Assembly (NCBI GenBank): GCA_023436385.1
Contig: JAEZJH010000480.1
Location: 1-5,825, forward strand
DNA: 5,825 nucleotides
DNA from: Pseudomonadota bacterium
Lineage (GTDB): Bacteria; Myxococcota; Myxococcia; Myxococcales; Vulgatibacteraceae
Direction: 5' to 3'
Of the stretch, positions 1-5,552 are shown one piece after another. Within the stretch, counting starts at the first letter, position 1, and every line of letters starts with the position of its first letter. The position numbers were made by a program, and so were the translations under genes. The notes under the pieces are model-generated. The model was given only the letters and a program-made list of their open reading frames with translations. It was not told where the DNA came from and searched no databases.

Positions 1-278
1 GAGTTGAGGTTCCCCAGGGCGAGGGCCGCCGCGGCCCGGACTCCCGGATGGCGATCGTCGAGCGCCCCGGCGAGGGCCGGGATGGAGCGCTCCGTGCCCG
101 CGTGGCCGAGCACGATGGCCGCCTGCAGGCGCACCCGCGACGAGTCGCCGGTGGTGAGGATCCGGTCGACACTGGCCTCGACTTCCGGGGCGAGCTTTCG
201 CCCGCCCCCTTCCGCCGCTGCCGCCGGCGCGGCCACGAAGCAGCCCGCCAGCACCGCCACCCAGAGGTTCCGACACAT
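1..278 (-). CDS. Exported HEAT-repeat protein, N-terminal part (cut by left edge)
   Basis: This leftward gene starts at ATG 278-276 and runs off the window after 92 codons with no stop. The start is supported by a strong Shine-Dalgarno sequence 5 nt upstream. Residues 1 to about 22 form a secretion signal: Arg3, a hydrophobic stretch, then an Ala-rich end (AAPAAAAEG) that fits signal peptidase I. An LAGC lipobox-like sequence at residues 10-13 raises a lipoprotein alternative, though the hydrophobic core before that Cys is short. Residues about 47-92 hold one HEAT/PBS-lyase-type repeat and the start of the next: a helix with RVRLQAAIVLG, then SIPALAGALDD and VRAAAALALGNL. Such repeats are alpha-solenoid protein-binding scaffolds, usually with no catalysis. 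The partner and total length cannot be seen. Recognition of the fold is firm; the specific function is unknown. Confidence 0.85.
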   Translation of the reverse strand, partial: MCRNLWVAVLAGCFVAAPAAAAEGGGRKLAPEVEASVDRILTTGDSSRVRLQAAIVLGHAGTERSIPALAGALDDRHPGVRAAAALALGNLN

Positions 279-283
279 GGGCC

Positions 284-289
284 CCTCCT
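284..289 (-). promoter_or_regulatory. Strong Shine-Dalgarno site of the HEAT-repeat gene
   Basis: AGGAGG on the minus strand lies 5 nt before ATG 278. It is the only perfect ribosome binding site seen in front of a gene in this window and fixes the start of the HEAT-repeat gene. A weak -10-like TAACCG sits at 304-299, which would leave a leader of roughly 14 nt containing this site. Confidence 0.8.
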
Positions 290-523
290 GGAAAAACGCG
301 GTTACCGAAAGCGTGGCACCGCCGGTAAATCGGGCAGCCGGCCGATTGCCTCCGAAGGGATGCCCGGCCCGCGAGGCGGTCGTCGTGGGCGGGCGAGGAG
401 GGTGGACTGCAGGCCAGGGCCGGATCGGGGCCGGCGCGGTCCGGCTCGGAGGACCGCCCGACGAACGGTTCGACGCGGCGGTTGCCGGCCGGCTTCGCTG
501 CCGCCGGACCGTCGCGGCTGCGC

Positions 524-529
524 TACCCT
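524..529 (+). promoter_or_regulatory. -10 box TACCCT, probable leaderless promoter of the rudS-like gene
   Basis: TACCCT matches the TANNNT core of housekeeping -10 elements and is followed by exactly 6 nt and then GTG 536. Transcription would be expected to start about at that codon, giving an mRNA with no leader. No -35 hexamer close to TTGACA is visible 16-18 nt upstream. There is no Shine-Dalgarno sequence before GTG 536, which agrees with leaderless initiation. The same arrangement recurs before two other genes here. Confidence 0.55.
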
Positions 530-535
530 GTGCCG

Positions 536-1519
536 GTGGAAACGAACTCCCCCATCCGCGTCGGCGCCAGCGCCTGTCTCCTCGGCGACGAGGTTCGCTG
601 GGACGGCGGCGCCCGCCTCGACCGCTGGCTTCGCGATGTGCTCGGTCGCCACGTGGAGTTGGTGCGGGTCTGCCCGGAGGTCGAGGTGGGGATGGGCGTC
701 CCCCGCGATCCGGTCGACCTGTATCGGCTGGGCGGCGAGGTCCGGATGATCGCCCGGGGCGCCGCCGATCCCGTCTCGCCCCCGGGCGGCGTGCCTTCCG
801 GTCGCGACTGGACGGCGCCGATGCACGCCTTCGCCGCGCGACGCCTCGCCGAGCTGCCACCGCTCGACGGCTACGTGTGGAAGGCCAAGTCCCCCTCCTG
901 CGGCCTGGTCTCCACGCCGCTCCGGAAGCGCCGCGGCTCGCCGGGGACGACGAGCGGCCTCTTCGCCGCCGCCTTCGGGACGGCCCGGACCTTCACTCCC
1001 TGTGTCGAGGAGACCGACCTCGCCGATCCGGCGGGTCGGAGCGCCTTCGTCGAACGGGTCTTCGCCGCGGCGCAGCTCCGCGAGGCGCTCGGCGGACGGT
1101 TCGCGATCGGACGGCTGGTCGCCTTTCACGCCACGCAGAAGTACCGGCTCCTCGCCCACGCGCCGGCGCGGTACCGGTCCCTGGGGCGGCTGGTCGCGGG
1201 CGCCGCGTCGCTCCCGCCGGCGGAGGTGCGCCGGGCCTACGCCGCCGGGTTCACCGCCGCGCTGGCCACGCCCGCGACCCCGGGGCGGACCGTCGATGCC
1301 CTGGCCCATGCCTTGGGACACCTGAAGCGCACGGCATCCTCCCGGGAGCGCGAGGCGGCGCTCGCGGCGATCGCCGCGTACGGCCGGGGCGCGGCGCCGC
1401 TCGCCGAGCCGCTCTCCGTGCTCCGGCACCTGGTGCGGGTCCACGGCGAGCCGTACCTCGAGCGGCAGGCGCTGCTGTTTCCCGATCCGCGGGAGTGGAC
1501 GCTGCGGTTCGGGGCGTGA
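536..1519 (+). CDS. rudS: RudS-like tRNA 4-thiouridine desulfidase (DUF523 + DUF1722)
   Basis: This is a two-domain protein of 327 residues. Residues about 7-160 are a DUF523/TudS domain with SACLLG, the CPEVEVGMGVPR block and KAKSPSCG. Cys14, Cys46 and Cys122 are in the places of the three cysteines that hold the catalytic [4Fe-4S] cluster in TudS. Residues about 170-327 are a DUF1722 (YbgA-like) domain with LVAFHATQKYRLLAH and a C-terminal YLERQALLFPDPREW. In the known family this fusion (RudS) removes sulfur from s4U in tRNA; TudS catalyses and DUF1722 helps bind tRNA. Activity here is inferred from these motifs. GTG 536 is preferred because TACCCT ends 6 nt before it and homology begins at residue 7. 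GTG 530 or TTG 482 would add residues that look unlike the family and place the start on or before the -10 box. The gene stands alone and converges on miaE. Confidence 0.88.
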   Translation: METNSPIRVGASACLLGDEVRWDGGARLDRWLRDVLGRHVELVRVCPEVEVGMGVPRDPVDLYRLGGEVRMIARGAADPVSPPGGVPSGRDWTAPMHAFAARRLAELPPLDGYVWKAKSPSCGLVSTPLRKRRGSPGTTSGLFAAAFGTARTFTPCVEETDLADPAGRSAFVERVFAAAQLREALGGRFAIGRLVAFHATQKYRLLAHAPARYRSLGRLVAGAASLPPAEVRRAYAAGFTAALATPATPGRTVDALAHALGHLKRTASSREREAALAAIAAYGRGAAPLAEPLSVLRHLVRVHGEPYLERQALLFPDPREWTLRFGA

Positions 1520-1539
1520 GGGGGACCCTGGGGCGCTCG

Positions 1540-1566
1540 GCTAACGCAACAGCTTGTCGCGTTTGC
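1540..1566. repeat. 27-nt imperfect palindrome, copy 1, between convergent rudS and miaE
   Basis: The left arm GCTAACGC (1540-1547) pairs with GCGTTTGC (1559-1566) with a single T-T mismatch. After an A-C mismatch, AC (1549-1550) pairs with GT (1556-1557) around a small AGCTT loop. It lies 20 nt after the rudS stop and 59 nt beyond the miaE stop. A second copy of the same length and design is at 5526-5552, and the two share an exact 13-nt CGGCTAACGCAAC (1538-1550). There is no T-tract, so it is not a classical intrinsic terminator. It may be a REP-like repeat or a bidirectional mRNA 3'-end hairpin. Confidence 0.6.
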
Positions 1567-1625
1567 GGTCGGGCTCGCGTCCCGGGGACCCGGTCCTTTC
1601 CGCGTTGCGACAGGCGCGGTGGGCG

Positions 1626-2306
1626 TCAGTGGACCCGGGGTTCGAGGGGGAGGGCCGTGACGATCCGCGCCTCCTCCAGGGCCAGCTCGGCGAGCCGGTG
1701 CGCCACGGCCTCCGGGCCCGCGACCTCCTCCGCCAGCTCGACGAAGAGCCGGTGATGGCCGGCCTCGCTGGTGGCGAGGGAGCGGTAGAACGCCGCCAGC
1801 TCCGGATCGGCGAGACCCCCGGCGAGGAGCGAGAGCCGCTCGTGGGAGCGGGCCTCGATCAGCGCGGCGACCAGGAGCCGATCGACCAGCCGCGCCTCGC
1901 CGCCGGTGCGGGCCAGGGCGAGGAGCTGCTTGGCGTAGGGATCGCCGCGATCCCGATCGAGGACCAGGCCGCGGGCGATCAGGCGGTCGTGCACCAGGCG
2001 GAAGTGCCGGAGTTCCTCAGCCGCGAGGCGCACGCAACGGCGCACCAGCGTCGACCGCTCCGGATATGCCGCCACCAGCGCCATCGCCGAGGCGGCGGCC
2101 TTCTGCTCGCAGTGGGCGTGGTCCAGGAGGATCCGGTCGAAGTTCGCCAGGGCGAGCGGGAGCCAGCGGGGATCGGTGGGGATACGGAGCGGCGGCGAGA
2201 GGAATCCGGTCGGCATCGGCGCCCCGGTCGCGGGCGCGCCGGTCCCGCGAGGCGAGGGCTCCGTCTCGCTCCGCGAGGGCTCTTCGACGATCGGGCGAGG
2301 ACTCAC
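1626..2306 (-). CDS. miaE: tRNA-(ms2io6A)-hydroxylase MiaE
   Basis: MiaE is a non-haem di-iron monooxygenase that hydroxylates the isopentenyl side chain of ms2i6A at position 37 of tRNAs reading UNN codons, after MiaA and MiaB have acted. The 226-residue product has the ferritin-like four-helix pattern with all expected iron ligands: Glu67 in DHAHCEQKAA, Glu98 and His101 in EELRHF, Glu151 in ALIEARSHER, and Glu181 and His184 in SEAGHH. Length and motif spacing fit the family. The GTG start at 2306 overlaps the stop of the upstream GNAT gene in a GTGA, suggesting translational coupling; no good Shine-Dalgarno sequence is present. That start gives about 34 extra residues rich in Pro, Ser, Glu and Gly ahead of the conserved core. 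An alternative ATG at 2216 (Met31) would remove nearly all of this extension. Family assignment is firm; the start is not. Confidence 0.92.
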   Translation of the reverse strand: MSPRPIVEEPSRSETEPSPRGTGAPATGAPMPTGFLSPPLRIPTDPRWLPLALANFDRILLDHAHCEQKAAASAMALVAAYPERSTLVRRCVRLAAEELRHFRLVHDRLIARGLVLDRDRGDPYAKQLLALARTGGEARLVDRLLVAALIEARSHERLSLLAGGLADPELAAFYRSLATSEAGHHRLFVELAEEVAGPEAVAHRLAELALEEARIVTALPLEPRVH

Positions 2307-3133
2307 GAGAGGACGATCCGTCGGAAGGGCAGCGCCGGCACGAAGCCGACGCGGCGGTAGAGGGCGCGGGCCGGGGCGTTGTCCTCGGCGACGTGGAGCG
2401 TCACCCGGGGCAGGCCGGCGAGGAGGGTCCGGCCCAGCTGCCCGATCGCCCGGGTGGCGAGGCCCAGGCGGCGGCAGGTCGGTGCGGTGACCACGCCCTC
2501 GAGCTGCGCGCCGTGGCGGCAGAGCGTGCCCACCTCCGCCCGGAAGGCCGGGACGCCCTGGTGATCGAGCAGGTGCACGCGACCGGCGGCGATCCGCTCC
2601 GCGCAGCGCCGGCGGAAGCCCACCGGATCGACGGTCAGCGGATCGACGTCGAGCTCCTCGCGGTGGAGCTGCCGGCCCAGCTCCACCACCGCCTCGAGGT
2701 CGGCGTCCGTGGCGCGCCGGAGCGCCGGCGCCACGTGAGGACCGCAGCCGTCCGGCGTGAGGACCATCAGCCGGTGGTCACGGCGGACGCGGGGCAGGGG
2801 CGAGGCCAGGCCTGCCCAGAGCGCGTCGACGGCGGCGCGCTCGCCGACCAGATTCCCGATCCGGTACCGGCCCTCGAGGAAGGCGCCCGCGGCCCGGGCG
2901 TCGGCAGGGTCCGGGCAGAAGGGGACCAGCAGGCGGCCCTGCCCGCCGACGAAGACCACGCCGGCGAGGCCGGGGCCCCGGCGGATCCCGAGGAAGCCGA
3001 TCGGCGGACCGGACGGCGAGCCGTGGAGGCCGTGCTCCTCGAGGACGCCGAGGAGGAAGAGGTTCTGGAGCGGGTCCCGGAGAAGGAGCGAGCGCAGCTC
3101 CTCCTCGTCGCGGCCCCCCAACCACGCGATCAT
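2303..3133 (-). CDS. GNAT family N-acetyltransferase with DUF4081-like N-terminal half
   Basis: The 276-residue product has a clear C-terminal GNAT domain (about 135-276). Motif A is GVVTAPTCRRLGLATRA at 213-229, the acetyl-CoA pyrophosphate loop (R/Q-x-x-G-x-G/A type). Motif B is DNAPARALYRRVGF at 251-264, with Asn252 and Tyr259 in the usual places. Residues 1 to about 130 (RDPLQNLFLLGVLEEHG, then FVGGQGRLLVPF) resemble the degenerate GNAT-like half found in two-domain predicted acetyltransferases. The substrate cannot be told: proteins, small amines, antibiotics and tRNA-linked targets are all open. It starts at ATG 3133 behind a TAGACT box and has no Shine-Dalgarno sequence. Its TGA overlaps the miaE GTG by 4 nt, so the two form an operon. 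Whether the pairing is functional or only transcriptional is unknown. Confidence 0.85.
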   Translation of the reverse strand: MIAWLGGRDEEELRSLLLRDPLQNLFLLGVLEEHGLHGSPSGPPIGFLGIRRGPGLAGVVFVGGQGRLLVPFCPDPADARAAGAFLEGRYRIGNLVGERAAVDALWAGLASPLPRVRRDHRLMVLTPDGCGPHVAPALRRATDADLEAVVELGRQLHREELDVDPLTVDPVGFRRRCAERIAAGRVHLLDHQGVPAFRAEVGTLCRHGAQLEGVVTAPTCRRLGLATRAIGQLGRTLLAGLPRVTLHVAEDNAPARALYRRVGFVPALPFRRIVLS

Positions 3134-3140
3134 GCGGAGG

Positions 3141-3146
3141 AGTCTA
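3141..3146 (-). promoter_or_regulatory. -10 box TAGACT, probable leaderless promoter of the GNAT-miaE operon
   Basis: On the minus strand TAGACT is followed by 7 nt and then ATG 3133. The 7 nt are CCTCCGC, which resemble an anti-Shine-Dalgarno sequence rather than a ribosome binding site, so leader-dependent initiation looks unlikely. A TTCCGG at the -35 distance (3169-3164) is a poor match. The box implies that GNAT-miaE can be transcribed independently of gluQRS upstream. Confidence 0.5.
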
Positions 3147-3282
3147 CGCGGCGCCGCGAGCGGCCGGAAGGCGGAAGGCCGCCCCGTCCACCCGCGGGCG
3201 CCGCGTTCCGGGGCGGCACCGGAGGACCGGCGTGTACCCGGCTTGGTGGGGCCCGGTGGGACGGCCGAGGTTCGTCGGGTGC

Positions 3283-3295
3283 GGCGCTGGGCGCC
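3283..3295 (-). terminator. GC hairpin directly after the gluQRS stop codon
   Basis: GGCGC (3295-3291 on the minus strand), a 3-nt loop and GCGCC (3287-3283) form a perfect 5-bp hairpin touching the gluQRS TGA. No U-tract follows, so intrinsic termination is doubtful. It could be a 3'-end stabiliser or simply chance in GC-rich DNA. The rest of the 162-nt gap to the GNAT gene shows only that gene's -10 box. Confidence 0.3.
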
Positions 3296-4258
3296 TCAGG
3301 TCGCGAAGCCGTCGCCCGCGCCACCCAGGACCGCCGCGGTCCGGGGGATCCGCTCGGGATCGAAGCGGGAGACGAGGTCCCGCGGCGCCACCCGCTCGCC
3401 CTCCCGGGCGAGGCCGGAGAGGTGGGCGAGAAGGCCCGTCACCGCCTTCGGATCCTCGCCGCGGTCCATCAGCTCGCGGAGCGAGGCCGCCCCGTGGCGC
3501 TTTGCCAGCCGCTCGCCGTCGGGGCCGACCACCAGCGGGACGTGGAAGAACGCCGGCGCCCGGAGCCCCAGGGCCTCGTAGAGGAGGAGCTGCCGCGGGG
3601 TCGAGGAGAGGAGGTCCGCGCCCCGGAGCACCTCGTCGATCTGCATCGCCGCGTCGTCCACCACCACCGCCAGCTGGTAGGCGGCGACCCCGTCGGCGCG
3701 GCGGATCACGAAGTCGCCCACCGTGCCGCCGACGTCGATCGCGCACGTCCCGTGGAGCCGATCGACGAACGGCCGCGGCTCGTCGGGGACGCGGAAGCGG
3801 ACGGAGGGGCCACGCCCGGCGGCGCGGGCCCGGGCGTGGCGCTCGGGATCGGGCACGCGGCAGGTGCCGGGGTAGCGGGGACCCTCCTCGCCGGCGTGGG
3901 GCGCGGAGCTGGCCGCGGCCACCTCCGCCCGCGTGCAGCAGCAGGGGAAGGCGAGACCGCGGGCGACGAGTTGGTCGACCGCGCGCTCGTAGCGCGAAAA
4001 GCGCTCGCTCTGGACGTACGGGCCGAAGGGGCCGCCCACGTCCGGGCCCTCGTCCCAGTCGAGGCCGAGCCATCGGAGCGAGGCGAGGATCCCGGCGGCG
4101 GCGCCGGGGCGCTCCCGGGGCTTGTCGAGGTCCTCCATCCGCAGCACGAAGGCGCCGCCCCGCGAGCGCACGGAGAGCCAGGCGAGGAGCGCGGTCCGGG
4201 CGTTCCCGAGGTGAAGGTCGCCGGTGGGCGACGGGGCGAAGCGTCCGCGAACGGTCAC
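3296..4258 (-). CDS. gluQ: Glutamyl-queuosine tRNA(Asp) synthetase GluQRS (YadB)
   Basis: GluQRS is a shortened glutamyl-tRNA synthetase paralogue without the anticodon-binding domain. It activates glutamate with ATP and attaches it to the cyclopentenediol ring of queuosine at position 34 of tRNA-Asp. The 320-residue product matches the family's roughly 300 residues. FAPSPTGDLHLGNARTAL at 7-24 contains the HIGH-type HLGN (16-19), followed by RMEDLDKPR at 40-48. Cys106, Cys108, Tyr129 and Cys133 fit the zinc site of YadB. DEVLRGADLLSSTPRQ occurs near 208-223. The KMSKS-type loop is RLAKRH at 250-255, somewhat degenerate. The GTG start at 4258 has no Shine-Dalgarno sequence but has TAACCT 6 nt upstream. 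A full-length GluRS would be about 470 or more residues, which argues against gltX. The nearby queF supports a queuosine role. Confidence 0.93.
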   Translation of the reverse strand: MTVRGRFAPSPTGDLHLGNARTALLAWLSVRSRGGAFVLRMEDLDKPRERPGAAAGILASLRWLGLDWDEGPDVGGPFGPYVQSERFSRYERAVDQLVARGLAFPCCCTRAEVAAASSAPHAGEEGPRYPGTCRVPDPERHARARAAGRGPSVRFRVPDEPRPFVDRLHGTCAIDVGGTVGDFVIRRADGVAAYQLAVVVDDAAMQIDEVLRGADLLSSTPRQLLLYEALGLRAPAFFHVPLVVGPDGERLAKRHGAASLRELMDRGEDPKAVTGLLAHLSGLAREGERVAPRDLVSRFDPERIPRTAAVLGGAGDGFAT

Positions 4259-4264
4259 CGGCGC

Positions 4265-4292
4265 AGGTTACCGGAGCGCGCGGAGCCGGCAA
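4265..4292 (-). promoter_or_regulatory. Leaderless promoter of gluQRS (TTGCCG, 16 nt, TAACCT)
   Basis: On the minus strand the -35-like TTGCCG (4292-4287; four of six bases of TTGACA) is separated by 16 nt from TAACCT (4270-4265). Exactly 6 nt then separate the box from GTG 4258. This is the most complete promoter in the window and predicts a transcript starting at or next to the start codon. Confidence 0.6.
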
Positions 4293-4554
4293 GTCCGGGC
4301 GAACGGCGGCCGGCAGAGGAGGGCGCCGGCCGGCCCGTTGGCAACACTGCCGGTGAATGGCGCTTTCACGAGCGCGCGGCCGGCGGCCCGAAACGATCGC
4401 CGTGAAGGCACATCGGCCAGGCGCCCGATGGGGCGCGAAGAGTCCGGTTGTTGGGGATGGTCGCGGAGTGCCCCGCTGTTGCGACCCGGGTGGTCGCGCC
4501 CGGACCTGCCCTCGCTCGACATGCGGTGCGGTGGCCGCTCGGTCCCCGGCTTCT

Positions 4555-4560
4555 TACCCT
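4555..4560 (+). promoter_or_regulatory. -10 box TACCCT upstream of the phosphoesterase gene
   Basis: TACCCT is identical to the box before the rudS-like gene and holds the first TA step in almost 300 nt. Here it lies 39 nt from GTG 4600, so the predicted leader is about 30-33 nt. An AAGGCGG (4587-4593) just before the start codon could serve as a modest Shine-Dalgarno sequence. No -35 element is recognisable. Confidence 0.45.
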
Positions 4561-4599
4561 GGAGGGAAGGCGGGTCGGGGCGCGAAAAGGCGGTGTGGG

Positions 4600-5511
4600 G
4601 TGCGAATTCTCCATCTCAGCGATGTGCATGTGCAGGCGGACTACACCCCCAGTTCCTGGGGGAAGATCGGGTGGCGGCGGGCCGTGGCCCAGCTCGAGCT
4701 GAAGCTCGCCCGCCGCGCCAAGCGCTACCTCCGTGCCCCCGACACCATCGCCCGCATCGCCGCCGCCGCCGAGAGCGCGGACCACGTGGTCCTCTCCGGC
4801 GACCTCACCGCCCTGGCCCTCGACGAGGAGTTCGAGGGGGTCCGCCGGGCCCTCGGCCCGCTGGCCGATCGTCCCGATCGGCTCTCGGTGATCCCCGGCA
4901 ACCACGACGTCTACACGCCCGGCTCGTGGCGGAAGAAGCGCTTCGAGAAGTGGTTCGGGCACCTCCTGGACTCGGATCTCCCCGAGCTTCGGACCGAGGG
5001 GCCGTGGCCGACGGTACGGCTGGTCGGCGACTCCGTGGCGGTGGTGGGCCTCTGCTCCGCGCGGACGCCGCCCTTGCCGGGCATCGCCGCTGGGTGGGTC
5101 GGCGAGGATCAGCTCGCGGCCCTGGGGCGGATCGCCGAACACCCGCGGGTGAAGGGCCGGGCGATCTACGCCACCGTGCACCATACGCCGCTCCGCTGGA
5201 ACGGCGCCCCGGACCGGGGGAGCCACGGGCTCCGGGACGCGACGCGGCTCCTCGAGGTGGCCGCCGCCGTCGGCGTCGCCGCCATCCTCGCCGGCCACAT
5301 CCACCTTCGCTACACGCGGGCGGTGCCGGGCGGCCCCACCCTGGTCTGTGCCGGCAGCTCCACCGCCGCCGGGCACGAGGGCTACTTCGTCCTCGAGGAC
5401 CGGGACGGGCGGCTGGCCACGGTCCACGAGGTGGACCTCGCCGCGGCGCCGCAGGTCGCGCCGGCGCCGGAACCGGTGGCCGCCGGGGGATCGGTGGTGG
5501 TTCCGGGGTAG
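4600..5511 (+). CDS. Calcineurin-like metallophosphoesterase
   Basis: The 303-residue cytoplasmic protein (no signal peptide or membrane segment) has the full metal-site signature of calcineurin-like phosphoesterases, which bind two metal ions. Asp8 and His10 lie in LHLSDVH, Asp68 in VLSGDLT, Asn101 and His102 in GNHD, His194 or His195 in TVHHTPL, and His233 and His235 in GHIH. A basic helical insert (about 20-47, WGKIGWRRAVAQLELKLARR) lies between the first two motifs. The last 25 or so residues are an Ala/Pro/Val-rich tail outside the fold. The family includes cyclic nucleotide phosphodiesterases (CpdA-like), nucleases and protein phosphatases, and nothing here singles out the substrate. 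GTG 4600 is chosen because the first beta strand and DxH motif begin immediately after it; an in-frame opening back to 4357 has no homology-like character. It is transcribed away from gluQRS and towards queF. Confidence 0.88.
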   Translation: MRILHLSDVHVQADYTPSSWGKIGWRRAVAQLELKLARRAKRYLRAPDTIARIAAAAESADHVVLSGDLTALALDEEFEGVRRALGPLADRPDRLSVIPGNHDVYTPGSWRKKRFEKWFGHLLDSDLPELRTEGPWPTVRLVGDSVAVVGLCSARTPPLPGIAAGWVGEDQLAALGRIAEHPRVKGRAIYATVHHTPLRWNGAPDRGSHGLRDATRLLEVAAAVGVAAILAGHIHLRYTRAVPGGPTLVCAGSSTAAGHEGYFVLEDRDGRLATVHEVDLAAAPQVAPAPEPVAAGGSVVVPG

Positions 5512-5525
5512 CGCGGTCGTCCGCG

Positions 5526-5552
5526 GCTAACGCAACGAGGTGTCACGTTAGC
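5526..5552. repeat. 27-nt imperfect palindrome, copy 2, between convergent phosphoesterase and queF
   Basis: GCTAACG (5526-5532) and CGTTAGC (5546-5552) are perfect 7-bp arms. Inside, after two mismatches, AC (5535-5536) pairs with GT (5542-5543) around GAGGT. It lies 14 nt after the phosphoesterase stop and 68 nt beyond the queF stop. Length, arm design, the inner A-C mismatch and the first 13 nt (CGGCTAACGCAAC, 5524-5536) match copy 1 at 1540-1566. No T-tract is adjacent. A short GGCC-GGAA-GGCC hairpin (5604-5615) lies nearer queF. Confidence 0.6.

Larger units (their letters stand above)
279..535. other. Divergent intergenic region with weak dyads
   Basis: This non-coding stretch separates the leftward HEAT-repeat gene from the rightward rudS-like gene. 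It holds a 6-nt dyad, TTACCG (302-307) and CGGTAA (323-328), around a 15-nt centre just upstream of the HEAT gene, where an operator could lie. It also holds a GC-rich inverted repeat, CGGTCC (437-442) and GGACCG (451-456). Between 327 and 524 there is no TA dinucleotide, so the TACCCT box near the rudS start stands out. No coding sequence or RNA gene is evident. The dyads are short and could be chance at this base composition. Confidence 0.4.
4259..4599. other. 341-nt divergent region between gluQRS and the phosphoesterase gene
   Basis: No convincing gene is seen. Besides the gluQRS promoter at one end and a TTACCCT box at the other, it contains two inverted repeats: CATCGG (4411-4416) with CCGATG (4425-4430), and GCGACC (4481-4486) with GGTCGC (4492-4497) around a 5-nt loop. 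There is no TA dinucleotide from 4271 to 4554, so a sigma70-type -10 box inside it is unlikely, and the two hairpins lie upstream of the presumed phosphoesterase transcript. They could be protein-binding dyads. Open frames crossing the region have no recognisable domain and fit random GC-rich sequence. Confidence 0.4.

Noticed and set aside
302..1444. Long leftward open frame antisense to the rudS-like gene
   Set aside because: The translation is Arg/Gly/Pro-rich without any domain, while the opposite strand encodes a clear DUF523-DUF1722 protein. Such antisense frames are expected when third positions are nearly all G or C.
1604..1614. Third copy of the palindrome near GTTGCGACAGG, also GTTGCGAC at 4478-4485
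   Set aside because: Only about 8 nt resemble part of the element, there is no second arm, and such GC-rich 8-mers are expected by chance.
4338..4350. Sigma54 -24/-12 promoter (TTGGCAACACTGC)
   Set aside because: The GG and GC elements are two bases too close compared with the strict sigma54 spacing, and no gene start follows at a suitable distance.
2066..4405. Very long rightward open frame across miaE, GNAT and gluQRS
   Set aside because: It is antisense to three recognised genes with intact catalytic motifs and shows only low-complexity charged sequence. It is a GC-content artefact.
4391..4500. Riboswitch or cyclic-di-GMP aptamer before the phosphoesterase gene
   Set aside because: Hairpins are present, but none of the conserved aptamer bases could be recognised, and the likely promoter at 4555 lies downstream of the hairpins.
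4268..4522. Small 84-residue leftward frame in the intergenic region
   Set aside because: It has no Shine-Dalgarno sequence, no TANNNT box near its start, Arg/Ser/Pro-rich random-looking composition, and it runs into the gluQRS promoter.
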